NCBI RefSeq assembly: GCF_000801315.1
Contig: NZ_CP010054.1
Span: 3,472,001 to 3,536,000, forward strand
Reading direction: 5' to 3'
Source of the DNA: Hymenobacter sp. DG25B
GTDB taxonomy: Bacteria; Bacteroidota; Bacteroidia; Cytophagales; Hymenobacteraceae
DNA length: 64,000 bases
The notes under the pieces are model-generated. The model was not told the DNA's origin. It saw only the letters and a list, made by a program, of their open reading frames with translations, and ran no database searches. Positions within the stretch are counted from its first letter, which is position 1, and the number at the start of each line of letters is the position of its first letter. The position numbers and the translations under genes are program-made. This document shows, in pieces, positions 1 to 8,447 of this stretch.

Positions 1-394
1 AGCCACCCACTGCCTCCCGGTAGCGCACCAACCGGGTGGCCACAAAGCCCGGGACGCCGCGGGCTTCCCAGTCCGGGGCGGTAAGCGTATTGGGATTGAA
101 GGGCACCAGCGCCACGTGCGCTACCGAAGGCCGGGCATACCGGGGCCGCTGGGGCCACGTTTTCCGAAATCGGGGTTCACGATTAGCAGCCAGCTTGGCG
201 GCTACCTGGTTTAGCTCCTGCTGGTCGGCGGTAGCATCATACTCCGACAGGGCGGGCTGCAGCAAATAAGGCAGCGCAAGCCACAAGGCCATCAGTGCCA
301 GTAGAAAGAGAAACCCGTTGGTTTCCGCACGGGAAAAGCCAAAATACCGGCGGATAGCCCGCTTCAGGGCTCCACTAGGGCGCTTGTTAGTCAC
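1..394 (-). CDS. Helix-hairpin-helix (ComEA-like) protein, N-terminal part only
   Basis: This gene runs off the left edge; about 131 codons are visible. The only in-frame start is GTG at 394, because a TAA codon lies just upstream at 413-415. The N-terminus has the pattern RRYFGFSRAETNGFLFLLAL: a short basic stretch followed by one membrane segment. The region near the edge reads FNPNTLTAPDWEARGVPGFV and then RLVRYREAVGG, which resembles the 'FDPNT..W..LGL....A..I..Y...GG' start of the helix-hairpin-helix repeat in Bacteroidetes ComEA-type DNA-binding proteins. The DNA-binding role is inferred from that family; the rest of the protein is outside the window. Its upstream region (395-556) holds no gene. 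Confidence 0.7.
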   Translation of the reverse strand, partial: MTNKRPSGALKRAIRRYFGFSRAETNGFLFLLALMALWLALPYLLQPALSEYDATADQQELNQVAAKLAANREPRFRKTWPQRPRYARPSVAHVALVPFNPNTLTAPDWEARGVPGFVATRLVRYREAVGG

Positions 395-556
395 AACACA
401 GGAATAATAACGTTAACAATCAACCAGCTACCAATCGGTGTGAGCTATCAGTAGCAATAGAGAAATAGCGCGAGAAATGATAAAGAACGAAGGAGGTAAA
501 TCCAGGGTTTTTACACTGCTTCCGCCGCTCATTATTTCAAGCGGGTAAAATTCAAT

Positions 557-1456
557 TTAAGCTGTTTGCCGGGCCAGCAGCGCAATACCTTCCTCAAAAG
601 TGTGGGGCCGGTAGCCCAGCTCCTGCCGGGCCTTGGCAATGATGAAACCCGTGCGCGGCGGGCGGCGGGCCGGCTGCGTAAACAGACTGGCATCTACCTT
701 CTGAATGAGTAACTTATCCAATTGAAAGTAGTCGGCCACGCGGATGGCCATTTGGTAGGGCGTGAGTACTTCCTCGCTACTGATGTGAAAGATACCGGTG
801 GCATTCTGCCGGGCGGCCAGCCAGCAGCCCTGGGCCAGATCCTCGGCCAGTGTGGGCGTGCGAAACTGATCATCTACTACCTGAATGGTTTTGCCGGCCC
901 GGAGCGAGTCGCGCACCCAAAGCACGATGTTGGTGCGGCCGTAGTCGTGGGCGGTGCCATACACCAGCACCGTGCGCAGAATAGCCCACGGTCCGGGGCT
1001 GGCCTGCACCAGCTTTTCCGCCGCCAGCTTGCTTTCCCCATAAAAATTGACGGGCGCCGGCACGGCTTCTTCGCTCAGGGGGCCTTCTTCCCCACTGAAA
1101 ATAAAGTCGGTACTCACATGCAGCAGGTGGATTCCCAACTGCGCGCAGGCTTCTACCAGATATTCTACCGCCGTTACGTTTTGCTGCCAGCAGGCTTCCT
1201 GGTTCAGCTCGCACTCATCCACGTTGGTCATGGCGGCGGTGTGAATCAGGTGCGTGGGGCGCTCTTGCGTCAGGATCTGCTGCACCTGCTCCTGGCTGGT
1301 TACGTCCAGCGGCACAAACCGCACCTCAGGATAGAGCGAGGCCAGCTTATTGGCGCCGCGCGAGGTAGCTATGAGCTCAACCCCGGGCTGCTGCCGGAGC
1401 AGGGCTACTAGTTTCTGCCCCAGCAGGCCATTAGAGCCCGTAATAAGTATGCGCAT
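557..1456 (-). CDS. SDR family NAD(P)-dependent reductase, RmlD-like (dTDP-4-dehydrorhamnose reductase family)
   Basis: This is a 299-residue extended short-chain dehydrogenase. The Rossmann nucleotide-binding motif is at the N-terminus (ITGSNGLLGQ, residues 5-14). The catalytic Tyr-Lys pair appears as YGESK near residue 139, and DFIFSG precedes it, as in RmlD-type enzymes. The RmlD family reduces dTDP-4-keto-L-rhamnose, but no rhamnose genes lie nearby, so the sugar substrate is unknown and 'RmlD-like' is as far as the sequence goes. The stop lies 20 bases upstream of the next minus-strand start region's neighbour: the cyclophilin gene ends at 1477, so the two are probably co-transcribed, cyclophilin first. 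Confidence 0.85.
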   Translation of the reverse strand: MRILITGSNGLLGQKLVALLRQQPGVELIATSRGANKLASLYPEVRFVPLDVTSQEQVQQILTQERPTHLIHTAAMTNVDECELNQEACWQQNVTAVEYLVEACAQLGIHLLHVSTDFIFSGEEGPLSEEAVPAPVNFYGESKLAAEKLVQASPGPWAILRTVLVYGTAHDYGRTNIVLWVRDSLRAGKTIQVVDDQFRTPTLAEDLAQGCWLAARQNATGIFHISSEEVLTPYQMAIRVADYFQLDKLLIQKVDASLFTQPARRPPRTGFIIAKARQELGYRPHTFEEGIALLARQTA

Positions 1457-1476
1457 ACCGCTAGCTGTGCTCGTGT

Positions 1477-2121
1477 TTATTGGTACTGATAGCCGTAGAG
1501 CTCGGTAATTTTCTTCTTCTTGAGCTTCTCCACTTTCACCGTCATTTTGATGTCGGTCAGGGGCCGGTCACGCTCATCTTTGGGCTGCTGCGCAATTTTA
1601 TCAATGACGTCGAGGCCGCTGATTACCTGGCCGTACACGGTGTAATTGCCATCGAGGTGGGGCGTGCCGTTGTGGTTCTGCACAATGTAGAACTGCGAGG
1701 CGCTGCTGGCTTTGGTGGGGTTGGCAAAGTCGCCCTGGCGGGCGGCGGCTACCGCGCCGTATTTGTGGTGCAGCTCGGGACGGATTTCGGCGGGAATGGT
1801 TTTCTCGCCAGCCGGGCCCATGCCGTCGTTGCTGGGGTCACTGTCCTTCGTGTTCGGGTCGCCGCCCTGAATCATGAATTGCGGAATAATGCGGTGAAAG
1901 GTAGTGCCGTTATAAAAGCCGCTTTTGGCCAGTTTCAGGAAGTTGGCCTTGTGGGCGGGCGTCACGTCAAACAGCACCAGCCGGATATCTCCCTGGGAGG
2001 TACTGATGGTGACCAGCTCATCTTTTTTACTGGATTTAGGTTTTTTGGCAGCCTGCACGGCCGCCGCCATCATCAAAAGAAACAGCCCAATCAGCAGGGC
2101 CCGGCGAGAAACAGTATTCAT
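1477..2121 (-). CDS. Exported cyclophilin-type peptidyl-prolyl cis-trans isomerase
   Basis: This is a 214-residue cyclophilin that catalyses proline isomerisation, probably in the periplasm. I chose the ATG at 2121 because it gives a good signal peptide (MNTVSRRALLIGLFLLMMAA, cut after VQA); an upstream ATG at 2151 would put ten extra residues in front of it. The cyclophilin core shows FHRIIPQFMIQGGDP, with the catalytic Arg and the conserved Phe and Gln, then NPTKASSASQFYI and the NYTVYGQVISG segment. The C-terminus is lysine-rich (KVEKLKKKKI). It sits 20 bases upstream of the RmlD-like reductase on the same strand. Confidence 0.9.
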   Translation of the reverse strand: MNTVSRRALLIGLFLLMMAAAVQAAKKPKSSKKDELVTISTSQGDIRLVLFDVTPAHKANFLKLAKSGFYNGTTFHRIIPQFMIQGGDPNTKDSDPSNDGMGPAGEKTIPAEIRPELHHKYGAVAAARQGDFANPTKASSASQFYIVQNHNGTPHLDGNYTVYGQVISGLDVIDKIAQQPKDERDRPLTDIKMTVKVEKLKKKKITELYGYQYQ

Positions 2122-2298
2122 ATAGCGCGTAAAAGAGGTACACTTGCCCAAGGCCTACGGGGCCGCCCGGGGTGCGGTTCCGGCCGGAAAGTAACCCGAG
2201 GCATCCACATGGAGTAAAGGGCTGAAATCTGGTGGCAAGATATCTACTTTCCCCGCCGGACACACGCCTTGCTGGCCTCTCTCCCCTAGTTCTTCTTT

Positions 2299-2928
2299 AT
2301 GGACCACGTCCTACCCGCTCTCACCGCCACGCGCAACACTTCCTGGTTTCCCAAGTTGCTGCTAGCGATTTACCTGATTGAATTTGTGGTACTGGGTATT
2401 AGCCCGGCCGAGCGCGGCACCTGGTGGGCCGAGAACCTGCCCATTTTTCTGATTGTAGTGGCATTGGTGGTGTTGTACCTGCGCGGCGTGCAGTTCTCCA
2501 ATCTGGCCTATGCCCTCATGAGCGTGCTGATTTTCCTGCACACGGTGGGCGGGCATTATACCTTCGAAAAAGTGCCCTTCGATTGGTTTAATCAGCTATT
2601 TGGCTTCAAGCGGAACATGTACGACCGGGTGGCGCACGTCTCGGTAGGCTTCTTCGCCTATGCTCTCATTGAGTACACCGACCGGCGCCACCTCATTAGC
2701 AGCCGCATTATCAGCTATCTGTTTCCGCTCTGCGTGATTGGTACCGTGGCCATGGCCTACGAAATTATTGAGTGGATCTATGCCGTAACGGCCGGCGGCA
2801 CGGCCGGCGCCGCCTTCCTGGGCAGCCAGGGCGACATCTGGGACGCGCAGAAAGATATGCTGGCCGATACCAGCGGGGCTATTCTGGCGCTGTTGCTGTA
2901 CCGGGTGACCAACAGTAATGAGATATAA
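2299..2928 (+). CDS. DUF2238 (YjdF-like) integral membrane protein
   Basis: This is a 209-residue polytopic membrane protein with about six hydrophobic segments. The conserved core of the DUF2238/YjdF family is visible: HTVGGHYTFEKVPFDW, then the Arg-Asp motif YDRVAHVSVGFF, MAYEIIEWIYA, and the C-terminal GDIWDAQKDMLADTSGA. The conserved Asp and His residues inside membrane helices suggest a functional site, but the family has no assigned activity. It is a single-gene unit divergent from the cyclophilin gene and closed by a strong bidirectional terminator. Confidence 0.85.
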   Translation: MDHVLPALTATRNTSWFPKLLLAIYLIEFVVLGISPAERGTWWAENLPIFLIVVALVVLYLRGVQFSNLAYALMSVLIFLHTVGGHYTFEKVPFDWFNQLFGFKRNMYDRVAHVSVGFFAYALIEYTDRRHLISSRIISYLFPLCVIGTVAMAYEIIEWIYAVTAGGTAGAAFLGSQGDIWDAQKDMLADTSGAILALLLYRVTNSNEI

Positions 2929-2974
2929 AAAGCTATTTCCCCTCCTCATCTGAGGAGGAGAAATAGCTTTTTAG
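2927..2974. terminator. Bidirectional rho-independent terminator between DUF2238 gene and hemC
   Basis: A near-perfect stem with arms AGCTATTTC/CCCTCCTCA and its complement, with a two-base loop, is flanked by A-tract on the left and T-tract on the right, so it can stop transcription from both converging genes. Confidence 0.85.
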
Positions 2975-2984
2975 CTTTCTAGAT

Positions 2985-3926
2985 TTATTCTGCACTTCTC
3001 TCCTGCCGGATAGCGGCCAGAATCTCCTGGCCGCCCCGGCTCAGCACGCTTTCTGCCACGCGCACGCCTAGCTCTTCGGCGTGCTGGGCGTTGGCGGTGG
3101 TGAGCTTTTCATCAATATAATGCTCGCCGTTGAGGCTGATGAGGCCCCCGTGCAGTTGCAACACGCCTTCCAGCCCAAACGTGGCCAAAGCAAACGACGG
3201 AATACTGCAGCCGCCTTCCATGGTGCGCAGGAAAGCGCGCTCGGCCAGCAGACAAATGTGCGTGGCCTGGTGGTCCAGCGCTTCCTTGAGCTGCGCTTTC
3301 AAGTCAGCATTTAGGCTGCGGGCGCACTCAATGGCTACGCTGCCCTGGCCGGTGGCCGGCACAAACTGCGTTTCGGGCAGTACGTGCCGAATCAGGCCAT
3401 CATACTCCATTCGGTGCACGCCGGCGTAGGCCAGCACCAGGGCATGGTATTGGCCTTCCTCCAACTTGCGCAGGCGGGTTTGCAGGTTGCCGCGTGACTC
3501 TGCCGTAGTGGCGTTAGGGTAAAAGCGCTGCAGCATGGCTTTGCGGCGCGTGCTGCTGGTACCCAGAATCAGGTCGGGGCGGTGAATATCGAAGGTGGTA
3601 TCGAAGCTCACCACTACGTCATTCACCCGCTCCCGGCGCATAAAGGCCAGCAGCTCCAGATCTTCGGGAATAGAGCTTTGCACGTCTTTGGCGCTGTGCA
3701 CGGCAATATCTACGTGGCCCGTGCGCAGGCCTTCCTCCAGCTCCTCGGTGAACACACCTTTCGCCCCAATCTTATCCAGGGAGCGGTCCAGCACTATGTC
3801 GCCTTTAGTGGTGATGATGACTATTTCGGTGGCCAGGCCGGCTTTCTGCAGCTCGTCGGCTACGTGGTTGGCCTGCCACAGCGCCAGCTTGCTGCCTCGG
3901 GTACCTATGCGGATGGGCTTCATCAA
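2985..3926 (-). CDS. hemC: Hydroxymethylbilane synthase (porphobilinogen deaminase)
   Basis: HemC joins four porphobilinogen molecules into hydroxymethylbilane in the haem pathway. The 313-residue protein has the family hallmarks: GTRGSKLALWQA (residues 8-19), TTKGD, HSAKDV with the catalytic Asp near residue 81, the arginine-rich TSSTRRKAML segment, and GGCSIP near residue 240, whose Cys carries the dipyrromethane cofactor. Two adjacent Met codons allow a start at 3926 or 3923. It converges on the DUF2238 gene across a shared terminator. No other haem gene is next to it; the 220 bases upstream, to the holB stop at 4147, hold no gene. Confidence 0.96.
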   Translation of the reverse strand: MMKPIRIGTRGSKLALWQANHVADELQKAGLATEIVIITTKGDIVLDRSLDKIGAKGVFTEELEEGLRTGHVDIAVHSAKDVQSSIPEDLELLAFMRRERVNDVVVSFDTTFDIHRPDLILGTSSTRRKAMLQRFYPNATTAESRGNLQTRLRKLEEGQYHALVLAYAGVHRMEYDGLIRHVLPETQFVPATGQGSVAIECARSLNADLKAQLKEALDHQATHICLLAERAFLRTMEGGCSIPSFALATFGLEGVLQLHGGLISLNGEHYIDEKLTTANAQHAEELGVRVAESVLSRGGQEILAAIRQERSAE

Positions 3927-4146
3927 TTCCTCGATATCAGGTTAAAAATTCTTCGCCAACAGCCTGTAGATAATGGGCTGCGGCGGCGCTGCTGAAAAAA
4001 CTTTTCCGGCTACGGAAGCCGGACAATGGATTTTCATTTTCTTGCGCCCGGCAAAGGTACAATGCCGTGCTTTTGGGCTTCACCTATAGCTGGTTTAGCA
4101 GCTACTATAGTTATTTACCAATCTGTATTTTTCTGCCGTAACACGC

Positions 4147-5277
4147 TCAGGAGGCGGTTTTCAGCAGCTCTCCCACCCGCAAAGAGGTATCCAGGAACAC
4201 CATCTTTGGGTTGGCGTTGCGCTCAATGTGATAGTGCGCGTCGTTCAGCTCCCGCGTGAGCAGGTCGGCGTTGCGGGGCGTTACAAAGCGGCTGAAGCCT
4301 TTCATGAACTGCTCTTCCTTGCCGGCCAGGTGCGGCACCAGTTGGGCATCAATGCCAAAGAGCAGCACTTTGCGCAGCACCACCAGGGCGTAGTGCAAAA
4401 ACTCCTTCTGGTTCTCGCGGCCCAGCTTCTGGAATTCGTCGCTTTTAGCCAGCATGTCATTCACTTTGTAGCTGAAGCACATGCGCATCCAGGCCACAAA
4501 AAACTCGAAGTAGTCCTGGTCGGTGGCGGCTTCGCGCAGGGTTAGCGCCAGGCCGGGGCGGCCTTCGGCCAGCTGGGCAATCTGCCGGGCTTTCACCTCG
4601 GGCACCTGGTGCGCGTCGCGCAGCCACTCGGTTAGCTCGTCTTCAGATAAGGCGCGCACCACCACGGGCTGCACCCGGCTGATGATAGTGGGCAGCAGCT
4701 GCTCCGGCGCGTGACTCACCAGCAGAAACACGGTGGCGGGTGGCGGCTCTTCCAGCAGCTTGAGCACAGCGTTGGCCGCGGCCGGGTGCATGAGCTCGGG
4801 CAGCCAGATAATTACGATTTTAAATTTGGCCTCGAAGGCTTTCAGCGACACCAGCTTGAGCAGCTGCAGGCTTTCTTCCTTGGAGATGCTGCCCTGCTTG
4901 TTTTCAGCCCCAATGTGCTGCATCCAGTCGTTGAGGCCCTGGTAGGGGTTCTCCAGCACAAAGGCGCGCCACTCGGCGGCAAACTTGCTGCTTACGGCAT
5001 CCTTAGCCACCGTTTTGGTAGTGGTGACGGGCAGAATGAAGTTCAGGTCGGGGTGAATCAGCTTGTCGATTTTCTGACAGCTGGGGCAACGGCCGCAGGA
5101 ATCCTCGGGCTGCTGGTTTTCACAGTTCAGGTAGGTAGCGTAGGCCAGGGCCAGCGCCATAGCTGCCGAGCCTTCCGCCCCGCGAAACAGCTGCGCATGG
5201 GCTACGTGCTGGCGCTGTACACTCTGCAGCAGCAGTTGCTTGACGCCTTGCTGACCAGGAATTTCGGAAAAACGCAT
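4147..5277 (-). CDS. holB: DNA polymerase III clamp-loader subunit delta'
   Basis: This 376-residue AAA+ fold protein is the clamp-loader delta' subunit. A four-cysteine zinc module is visible near residues 52-68 (CENQQPEDSCGRCPSC). The Walker A loop is degenerate (RGAEGSAAMALA in place of GxxGxGKT), which fits delta', a subunit that binds in the complex but does not hydrolyse ATP. The sensor-1 region is clear: LEEPPPATVFLLVSHAPEQL followed by PTIISRVQPV. It lies 22 bases downstream of a small exported protein gene on the same strand and is likely co-transcribed with it. Confidence 0.92.
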   Translation of the reverse strand: MRFSEIPGQQGVKQLLLQSVQRQHVAHAQLFRGAEGSAAMALALAYATYLNCENQQPEDSCGRCPSCQKIDKLIHPDLNFILPVTTTKTVAKDAVSSKFAAEWRAFVLENPYQGLNDWMQHIGAENKQGSISKEESLQLLKLVSLKAFEAKFKIVIIWLPELMHPAAANAVLKLLEEPPPATVFLLVSHAPEQLLPTIISRVQPVVVRALSEDELTEWLRDAHQVPEVKARQIAQLAEGRPGLALTLREAATDQDYFEFFVAWMRMCFSYKVNDMLAKSDEFQKLGRENQKEFLHYALVVLRKVLLFGIDAQLVPHLAGKEEQFMKGFSRFVTPRNADLLTRELNDAHYHIERNANPKMVFLDTSLRVGELLKTAS

Positions 5278-5299
5278 TGTTTAGTTATGCTCTTGAAAT

Positions 5300-5689
5300 C
5301 TAAAGCCTGCTTAGGTCGCGGGCGGTTAGGCGGAAGTGTTTGCGACGCAGCCTACTGCGGATGTCAGCCGGAATCGACCAACCTTCTTGGTAGCCTTTAA
5401 TAACGGCGGCTTCCCTCTCGGCGCTAAAGCGCAGCATCTGCCAAGTACCTACCACCGTCGGTACACCGCCATGTACTATGGCCGCTGTGGCCTTTTCCGA
5501 TTTTGACCCAATGGCCCGCCAACCTACACTTTCATCGTAAGCCACTTCTGCGCCGGTAGCTACCCAACCCGCGCCGCTGCCGCGCTTTTGCGCAAACAGC
5601 TTATGCACTGCAAACACTGTGTCCCGCCCTTGCCCGAAACCAGGAAGCCCGCAGAATAGCAGTAAGCAAACGAGTCCGTATTGTTTCAT
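5300..5689 (-). CDS. Small exported protein of unknown function
   Basis: This is a 129-residue protein with a clear signal peptide (MKQYGLVCLLLFCGLPGFGQ). The mature part has a lysine/arginine-rich C-terminal third (RSRLRRKHFRL) and a central segment with GWVATGAEVAYDESVGWRAIG. I recognise no family. It precedes holB by 22 bases on the same strand, but a periplasmic product next to a replication gene suggests shared transcription without shared function. Confidence 0.65.
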   Translation of the reverse strand: MKQYGLVCLLLFCGLPGFGQGRDTVFAVHKLFAQKRGSGAGWVATGAEVAYDESVGWRAIGSKSEKATAAIVHGGVPTVVGTWQMLRFSAEREAAVIKGYQEGWSIPADIRSRLRRKHFRLTARDLSRL

Positions 5690-5770
5690 AGCAAATTACT
5701 ACTGGTGTTTATACTGACTTAAGAATACCCTGATAAGAGTGCACTGTTGCGGCCCGCGCACACTACTTGT

Positions 5771-7015
5771 TTATAGCTCCACGTTGGTTTGCGGTTCAGT
5801 AGGTAGTACTGCCCGCTCCCACACCCGGTCTTTGGCCGTGGCGCCGTACACTTCCAGCATAATGCCCTGCTCAACGGCATCATAAGGCAGCTGGCGGCGT
5901 GCCATCACGCGCTCAGCTACTTCCGCCACTTTGGGCAGCTTAAAGGTTTCGAAGCCAGCCGGGCCGCCCCAGCTGAAGCTGGGAATGAACGTGCGCGGGA
6001 AGCCAGCCCCGAAGATGTTGGCTGCCACGCCCACCACCGTGCCGGTGTTGAACATGGTGTTGATGCCGCACTTGCTGTGGTCGCCCATCATCAGCCCGCA
6101 GAACTGCTGGCCGGTGTTCACGAAACGGCCCACGGCATGGCTCCAGATTTTTACCGGGGCGTAGTTGTTCTTGAGGTTGGAGGTGTTGGTATCGGCGCCC
6201 AGGTTGCACCACTCGCCAATCACGGAGTTGCCGAGGTAGCCATCGTGGCCTTTGTTGGAGTAGCCCAGCAGGATGCTGTTGCCTACTTCGCCGCCCACTT
6301 TGCAGTGCGGGCCCACAGTATTGTCGCCGCGCATTTTGGCGCCGGGGTTGATGTGGGAACCTTCGCAGAGCGCCATGGGGCCGCTGATAATGGCACCTTC
6401 GTGCACCTGCGAGCTTTTACCCAGGTAAATCGGGCCGTTTTCCGCGTTCAGAATAGCGGCCCTGATCTTCACACCTTCCTCAATGAAGATGTTTTCGGCG
6501 CCGTACACAATGGTATGCGCATCGCCCACGGGCTGCGACTCACGGCCTTCGGTGAGCAGGGCGAAGTCGCGGCGGATTTCGCTGCCGTTGCGCAGGAACA
6601 GGTGCCAGGGGTGGCGCAGCACCGTTACGGGCTCCAGCACATTCACCACGTTGGGAAAGCCCTTTTCGTAGAGCTCGGTCAGGGAAGTGCTGTTTTCCAC
6701 GCAGGCGGCTACTAGGGTATCATCGCACATAAGGGCCTGCCCGGGCTGCAGATTCTGTACCTGCTTTGCCAGCACGTCATCGGGGCACACGGCGCCGTTG
6801 ATGAGCAGTGCCTGTCCATCCGTAACGGGTGCGGCGGGAAACTTGGCCTGTAGGTAAGCCTCGGTGAGGTAATAGATTTCTTCCAGCTTCAGGCGATGCT
6901 GCCACTTTTCGGCTACGGTGAGAATGCCGCAGCGCAGCGCCGCCACCGGGCGCGTGAAGGTGAAGGGCAGCAGGTGCGGCCGAATAGCAGGGTCGTCGAA
7001 GAAAAGAACAGTCAT
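5771..7015 (-). CDS. Bacteroidetes-type alternative GlmU (sugar nucleotidyltransferase / left-handed beta-helix acyltransferase)
   Basis: This 414-residue protein matches the Bacteroidetes alternative GlmU family (TIGR03991), thought to make UDP-N-acetylglucosamine for cell-wall and LPS synthesis. The start at 7015 gives the conserved opening MTVLFFDDPAIRPHLLPFTF followed by TRPVAALRCG; the reading frame stays open upstream, but without family similarity. The standard GlmU nucleotide motif (GxGTRM) is absent, as is usual in this family. Residues 180-340 form left-handed beta-helix repeats, with GPIYLGKSSQVHEGAII and HINPGAKMRGDNTVG, ending in NLGADTNTSNLKNNYAPV. Assignment of both half-reactions is by family, not shown by the sequence. 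Confidence 0.85.
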   Translation of the reverse strand: MTVLFFDDPAIRPHLLPFTFTRPVAALRCGILTVAEKWQHRLKLEEIYYLTEAYLQAKFPAAPVTDGQALLINGAVCPDDVLAKQVQNLQPGQALMCDDTLVAACVENSTSLTELYEKGFPNVVNVLEPVTVLRHPWHLFLRNGSEIRRDFALLTEGRESQPVGDAHTIVYGAENIFIEEGVKIRAAILNAENGPIYLGKSSQVHEGAIISGPMALCEGSHINPGAKMRGDNTVGPHCKVGGEVGNSILLGYSNKGHDGYLGNSVIGEWCNLGADTNTSNLKNNYAPVKIWSHAVGRFVNTGQQFCGLMMGDHSKCGINTMFNTGTVVGVAANIFGAGFPRTFIPSFSWGGPAGFETFKLPKVAEVAERVMARRQLPYDAVEQGIMLEVYGATAKDRVWERAVLPTEPQTNVEL

Positions 7016-7107
7016 GGGAGGAGCTTTTGGCTGGTAGCTGCTGGCTGATGGCGGCAAACCACCGGGAACGTCAGCCAGCACATACTTTCAGCTTCAAAAT
7101 TGGCAAA

Positions 7108-7141
7108 TAAAAAACTCCCCTCAGCAACTGAGGGGAGTTTC
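7108..7141 (-). terminator. Rho-independent terminator downstream of rpmE2
   Basis: An 11-base stem (AACTCCCCTCA / TGAGGGGAGTT) with loop GCAAC. On the minus strand the stem is followed by a run of T residues, so it ends the ribosomal protein L31 transcript and separates it from glmU. Confidence 0.8.
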
Positions 7142-7199
7142 TCAAATTTTCTCAACAAAACCACTGCGCCAGGCCCGGGGCCGGCGCCGGTAAGTTTCG

Positions 7200-7448
7200 T
7201 TAGGCTTTCTTCTGGTAGCGGTTGCGGAACTTCTCTACGCGGCCAGCAGTGTCGATAAACACGTTTTTGCCGGTGTAGAAGGGGTGCGAGGCCGAGCTAA
7301 CTTCCACCTTGATGACGGGGTACGTCTTGCCATCTTCCATCGTGATGGTCTCGTTCGAGCTCATCGTCGAACGGGTGATGAATTTGAAGTCGCTCGACGT
7401 GTCCTGAAACACCACTTCGCGATACTGGGGGTGGATGTCTTTTTTCAT
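7200..7448 (-). CDS. rpmE2: Ribosomal protein L31, type B (zinc-independent)
   Basis: This 82-residue protein is a large-subunit ribosomal protein. It opens with [19 protein letters not shown] and carries the typical [20 protein letters not shown] block near the C-terminus. It has no cysteine, so it is the type-B form that does not bind zinc. It is a single-gene unit with an exact Bacteroidota promoter about 55 bases upstream and a strong terminator downstream. Confidence 0.97.
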   Translation of the reverse strand: MKKDIHPQYREVVFQDTSSDFKFITRSTMSSNETITMEDGKTYPVIKVEVSSASHPFYTGKNVFIDTAGRVEKFRNRYQKKA

Positions 7449-7502
7449 GATGGGGATACCCGTTAAAATCTAGTCTGCCTGCCGATTTTGCGGAAGGGAG
7501 TG

Positions 7503-7532
7503 CAAAGGTACATCCTAACGGCGGATTTCAAA
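7503..7532 (-). promoter_or_regulatory. Bacteroidota promoter of rpmE2 (TTTG-N18-TACCTTTG)
   Basis: On the minus strand the -7 box TACCTTTG (7510-7503) matches TAnnTTTG exactly. A -33 box TTTG (7532-7529) lies 18 bases further upstream. It points to the L31 start at 7448. Confidence 0.75.
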
Positions 7533-7738
7533 ACCAAAGGCTTGCTTTTTCCGGTTTTTGCGCAGGTTCCCGCCTTCTTCTTCCCTAATCGGGCGTTTTA
7601 TCCTGAAAACCAATGGGAAGAAGATGTATAAACCACCGTTAGTTTCTGTGGCTTGGATGCTTTTTTTGCCTGAAGATCTGCATTGGCTTTACCTTCGTCC
7701 CTCGTCTTTTACCTTCTTCCTTTACTTACAGTACTGCC

Positions 7739-8320
7739 ATGCGCCTTTGCTTTGCTTCCAACAATGCCCATAAGCTGGACGAAATCCGGCCTTTGCTGCC
7801 GGCCGGCGTAGAACTGCTCAGTCTGGCCGACATTGGCTGCGCGGAAGAATTGCCCGAAACCCAGGAAACACTGGAAGGCAACGCCCGCCAGAAGGCTGAA
7901 TACGTGTGGGAGCACTACGGCGTGGCCTGCTTCGCCGATGATACCGGCCTGGAAGTGGAAGCGCTAAACGGTGCCCCGGGCGTGTACTCGGCGCGCTATG
8001 CCGGCCCCCAGCGCAATGCGGCCGATAATGTGGCTCTGCTGCTGCAGGAACTACAGGGCCAGCCCAACCGACGGGCTCAGTTCCGCACGGTGGTGGCCCT
8101 GGTGCTGCCCGATGGCCGCCGGCCCGTATTTGAAGGCGCCGTGGAAGGCCAGATTACCGAAGAACTGCACGGCGAAGGCGGCTTTGGCTACGACCCGGTG
8201 TTCCGGCCGGAGCAGCACCAGCGCACCTTTGCGGAGATGCCGCTGGCCGAAAAAAACACCATGAGCCACCGGGCCCGGGCCGTAGAAAAGCTGGTTGCGT
8301 TCCTGCGGGAAGAATTATAA
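7739..8320 (+). CDS. rdgB: RdgB/HAM1 non-canonical purine NTP pyrophosphatase
   Basis: This 193-residue enzyme hydrolyses dITP, XTP and related deaminated purine nucleotides to keep them out of DNA. The family motifs are all visible: FASNNAHKLDEI at residues 5-16, the metal/catalytic stretch FADDTGLEVEALNGAPGVYS near 65-85, and EGGFGYDPVF near 143-152. SHRARA near the C-terminus completes the nucleotide pocket. The 290 bases between the L31 promoter side and this start contain no gene that I can support. Confidence 0.95.
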   Translation: MRLCFASNNAHKLDEIRPLLPAGVELLSLADIGCAEELPETQETLEGNARQKAEYVWEHYGVACFADDTGLEVEALNGAPGVYSARYAGPQRNAADNVALLLQELQGQPNRRAQFRTVVALVLPDGRRPVFEGAVEGQITEELHGEGGFGYDPVFRPEQHQRTFAEMPLAEKNTMSHRARAVEKLVAFLREEL

Positions 8321-8400
8321 GAGGCTGACTTCTAACGGGGAAACGGACGCGGCCGGAGGTAATCTTTTGGGAGGCTGCCGGGGCTAAGCGGCAAAATGCC

Positions 8401-8408
8401 TACTTTTG
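8401..8408 (+). promoter_or_regulatory. Candidate -7 promoter box upstream of uridine kinase
   Basis: TACTTTTG matches TAnnTTTG exactly, 39 bases before the ATG at 8448. It lies inside any longer reading of the gene, so it supports the downstream start. No well-spaced -33 TTTG was seen. Confidence 0.5.
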
Positions 8409-8447
8409 CAGGGTTGGCCCTGCCGGTACGGGCCTCCAACCCACCCC

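Noticed and set aside
36..269. Small plus-strand frame at the left edge
   Set aside because: It overlaps the helix-hairpin-helix protein on the opposite strand and has no start context or family similarity.
7558..7773. 71-codon plus-strand frame upstream of rdgB
   Set aside because: It overlaps the rdgB start and its translation resembles untranslated leader sequence; no promoter box was seen.
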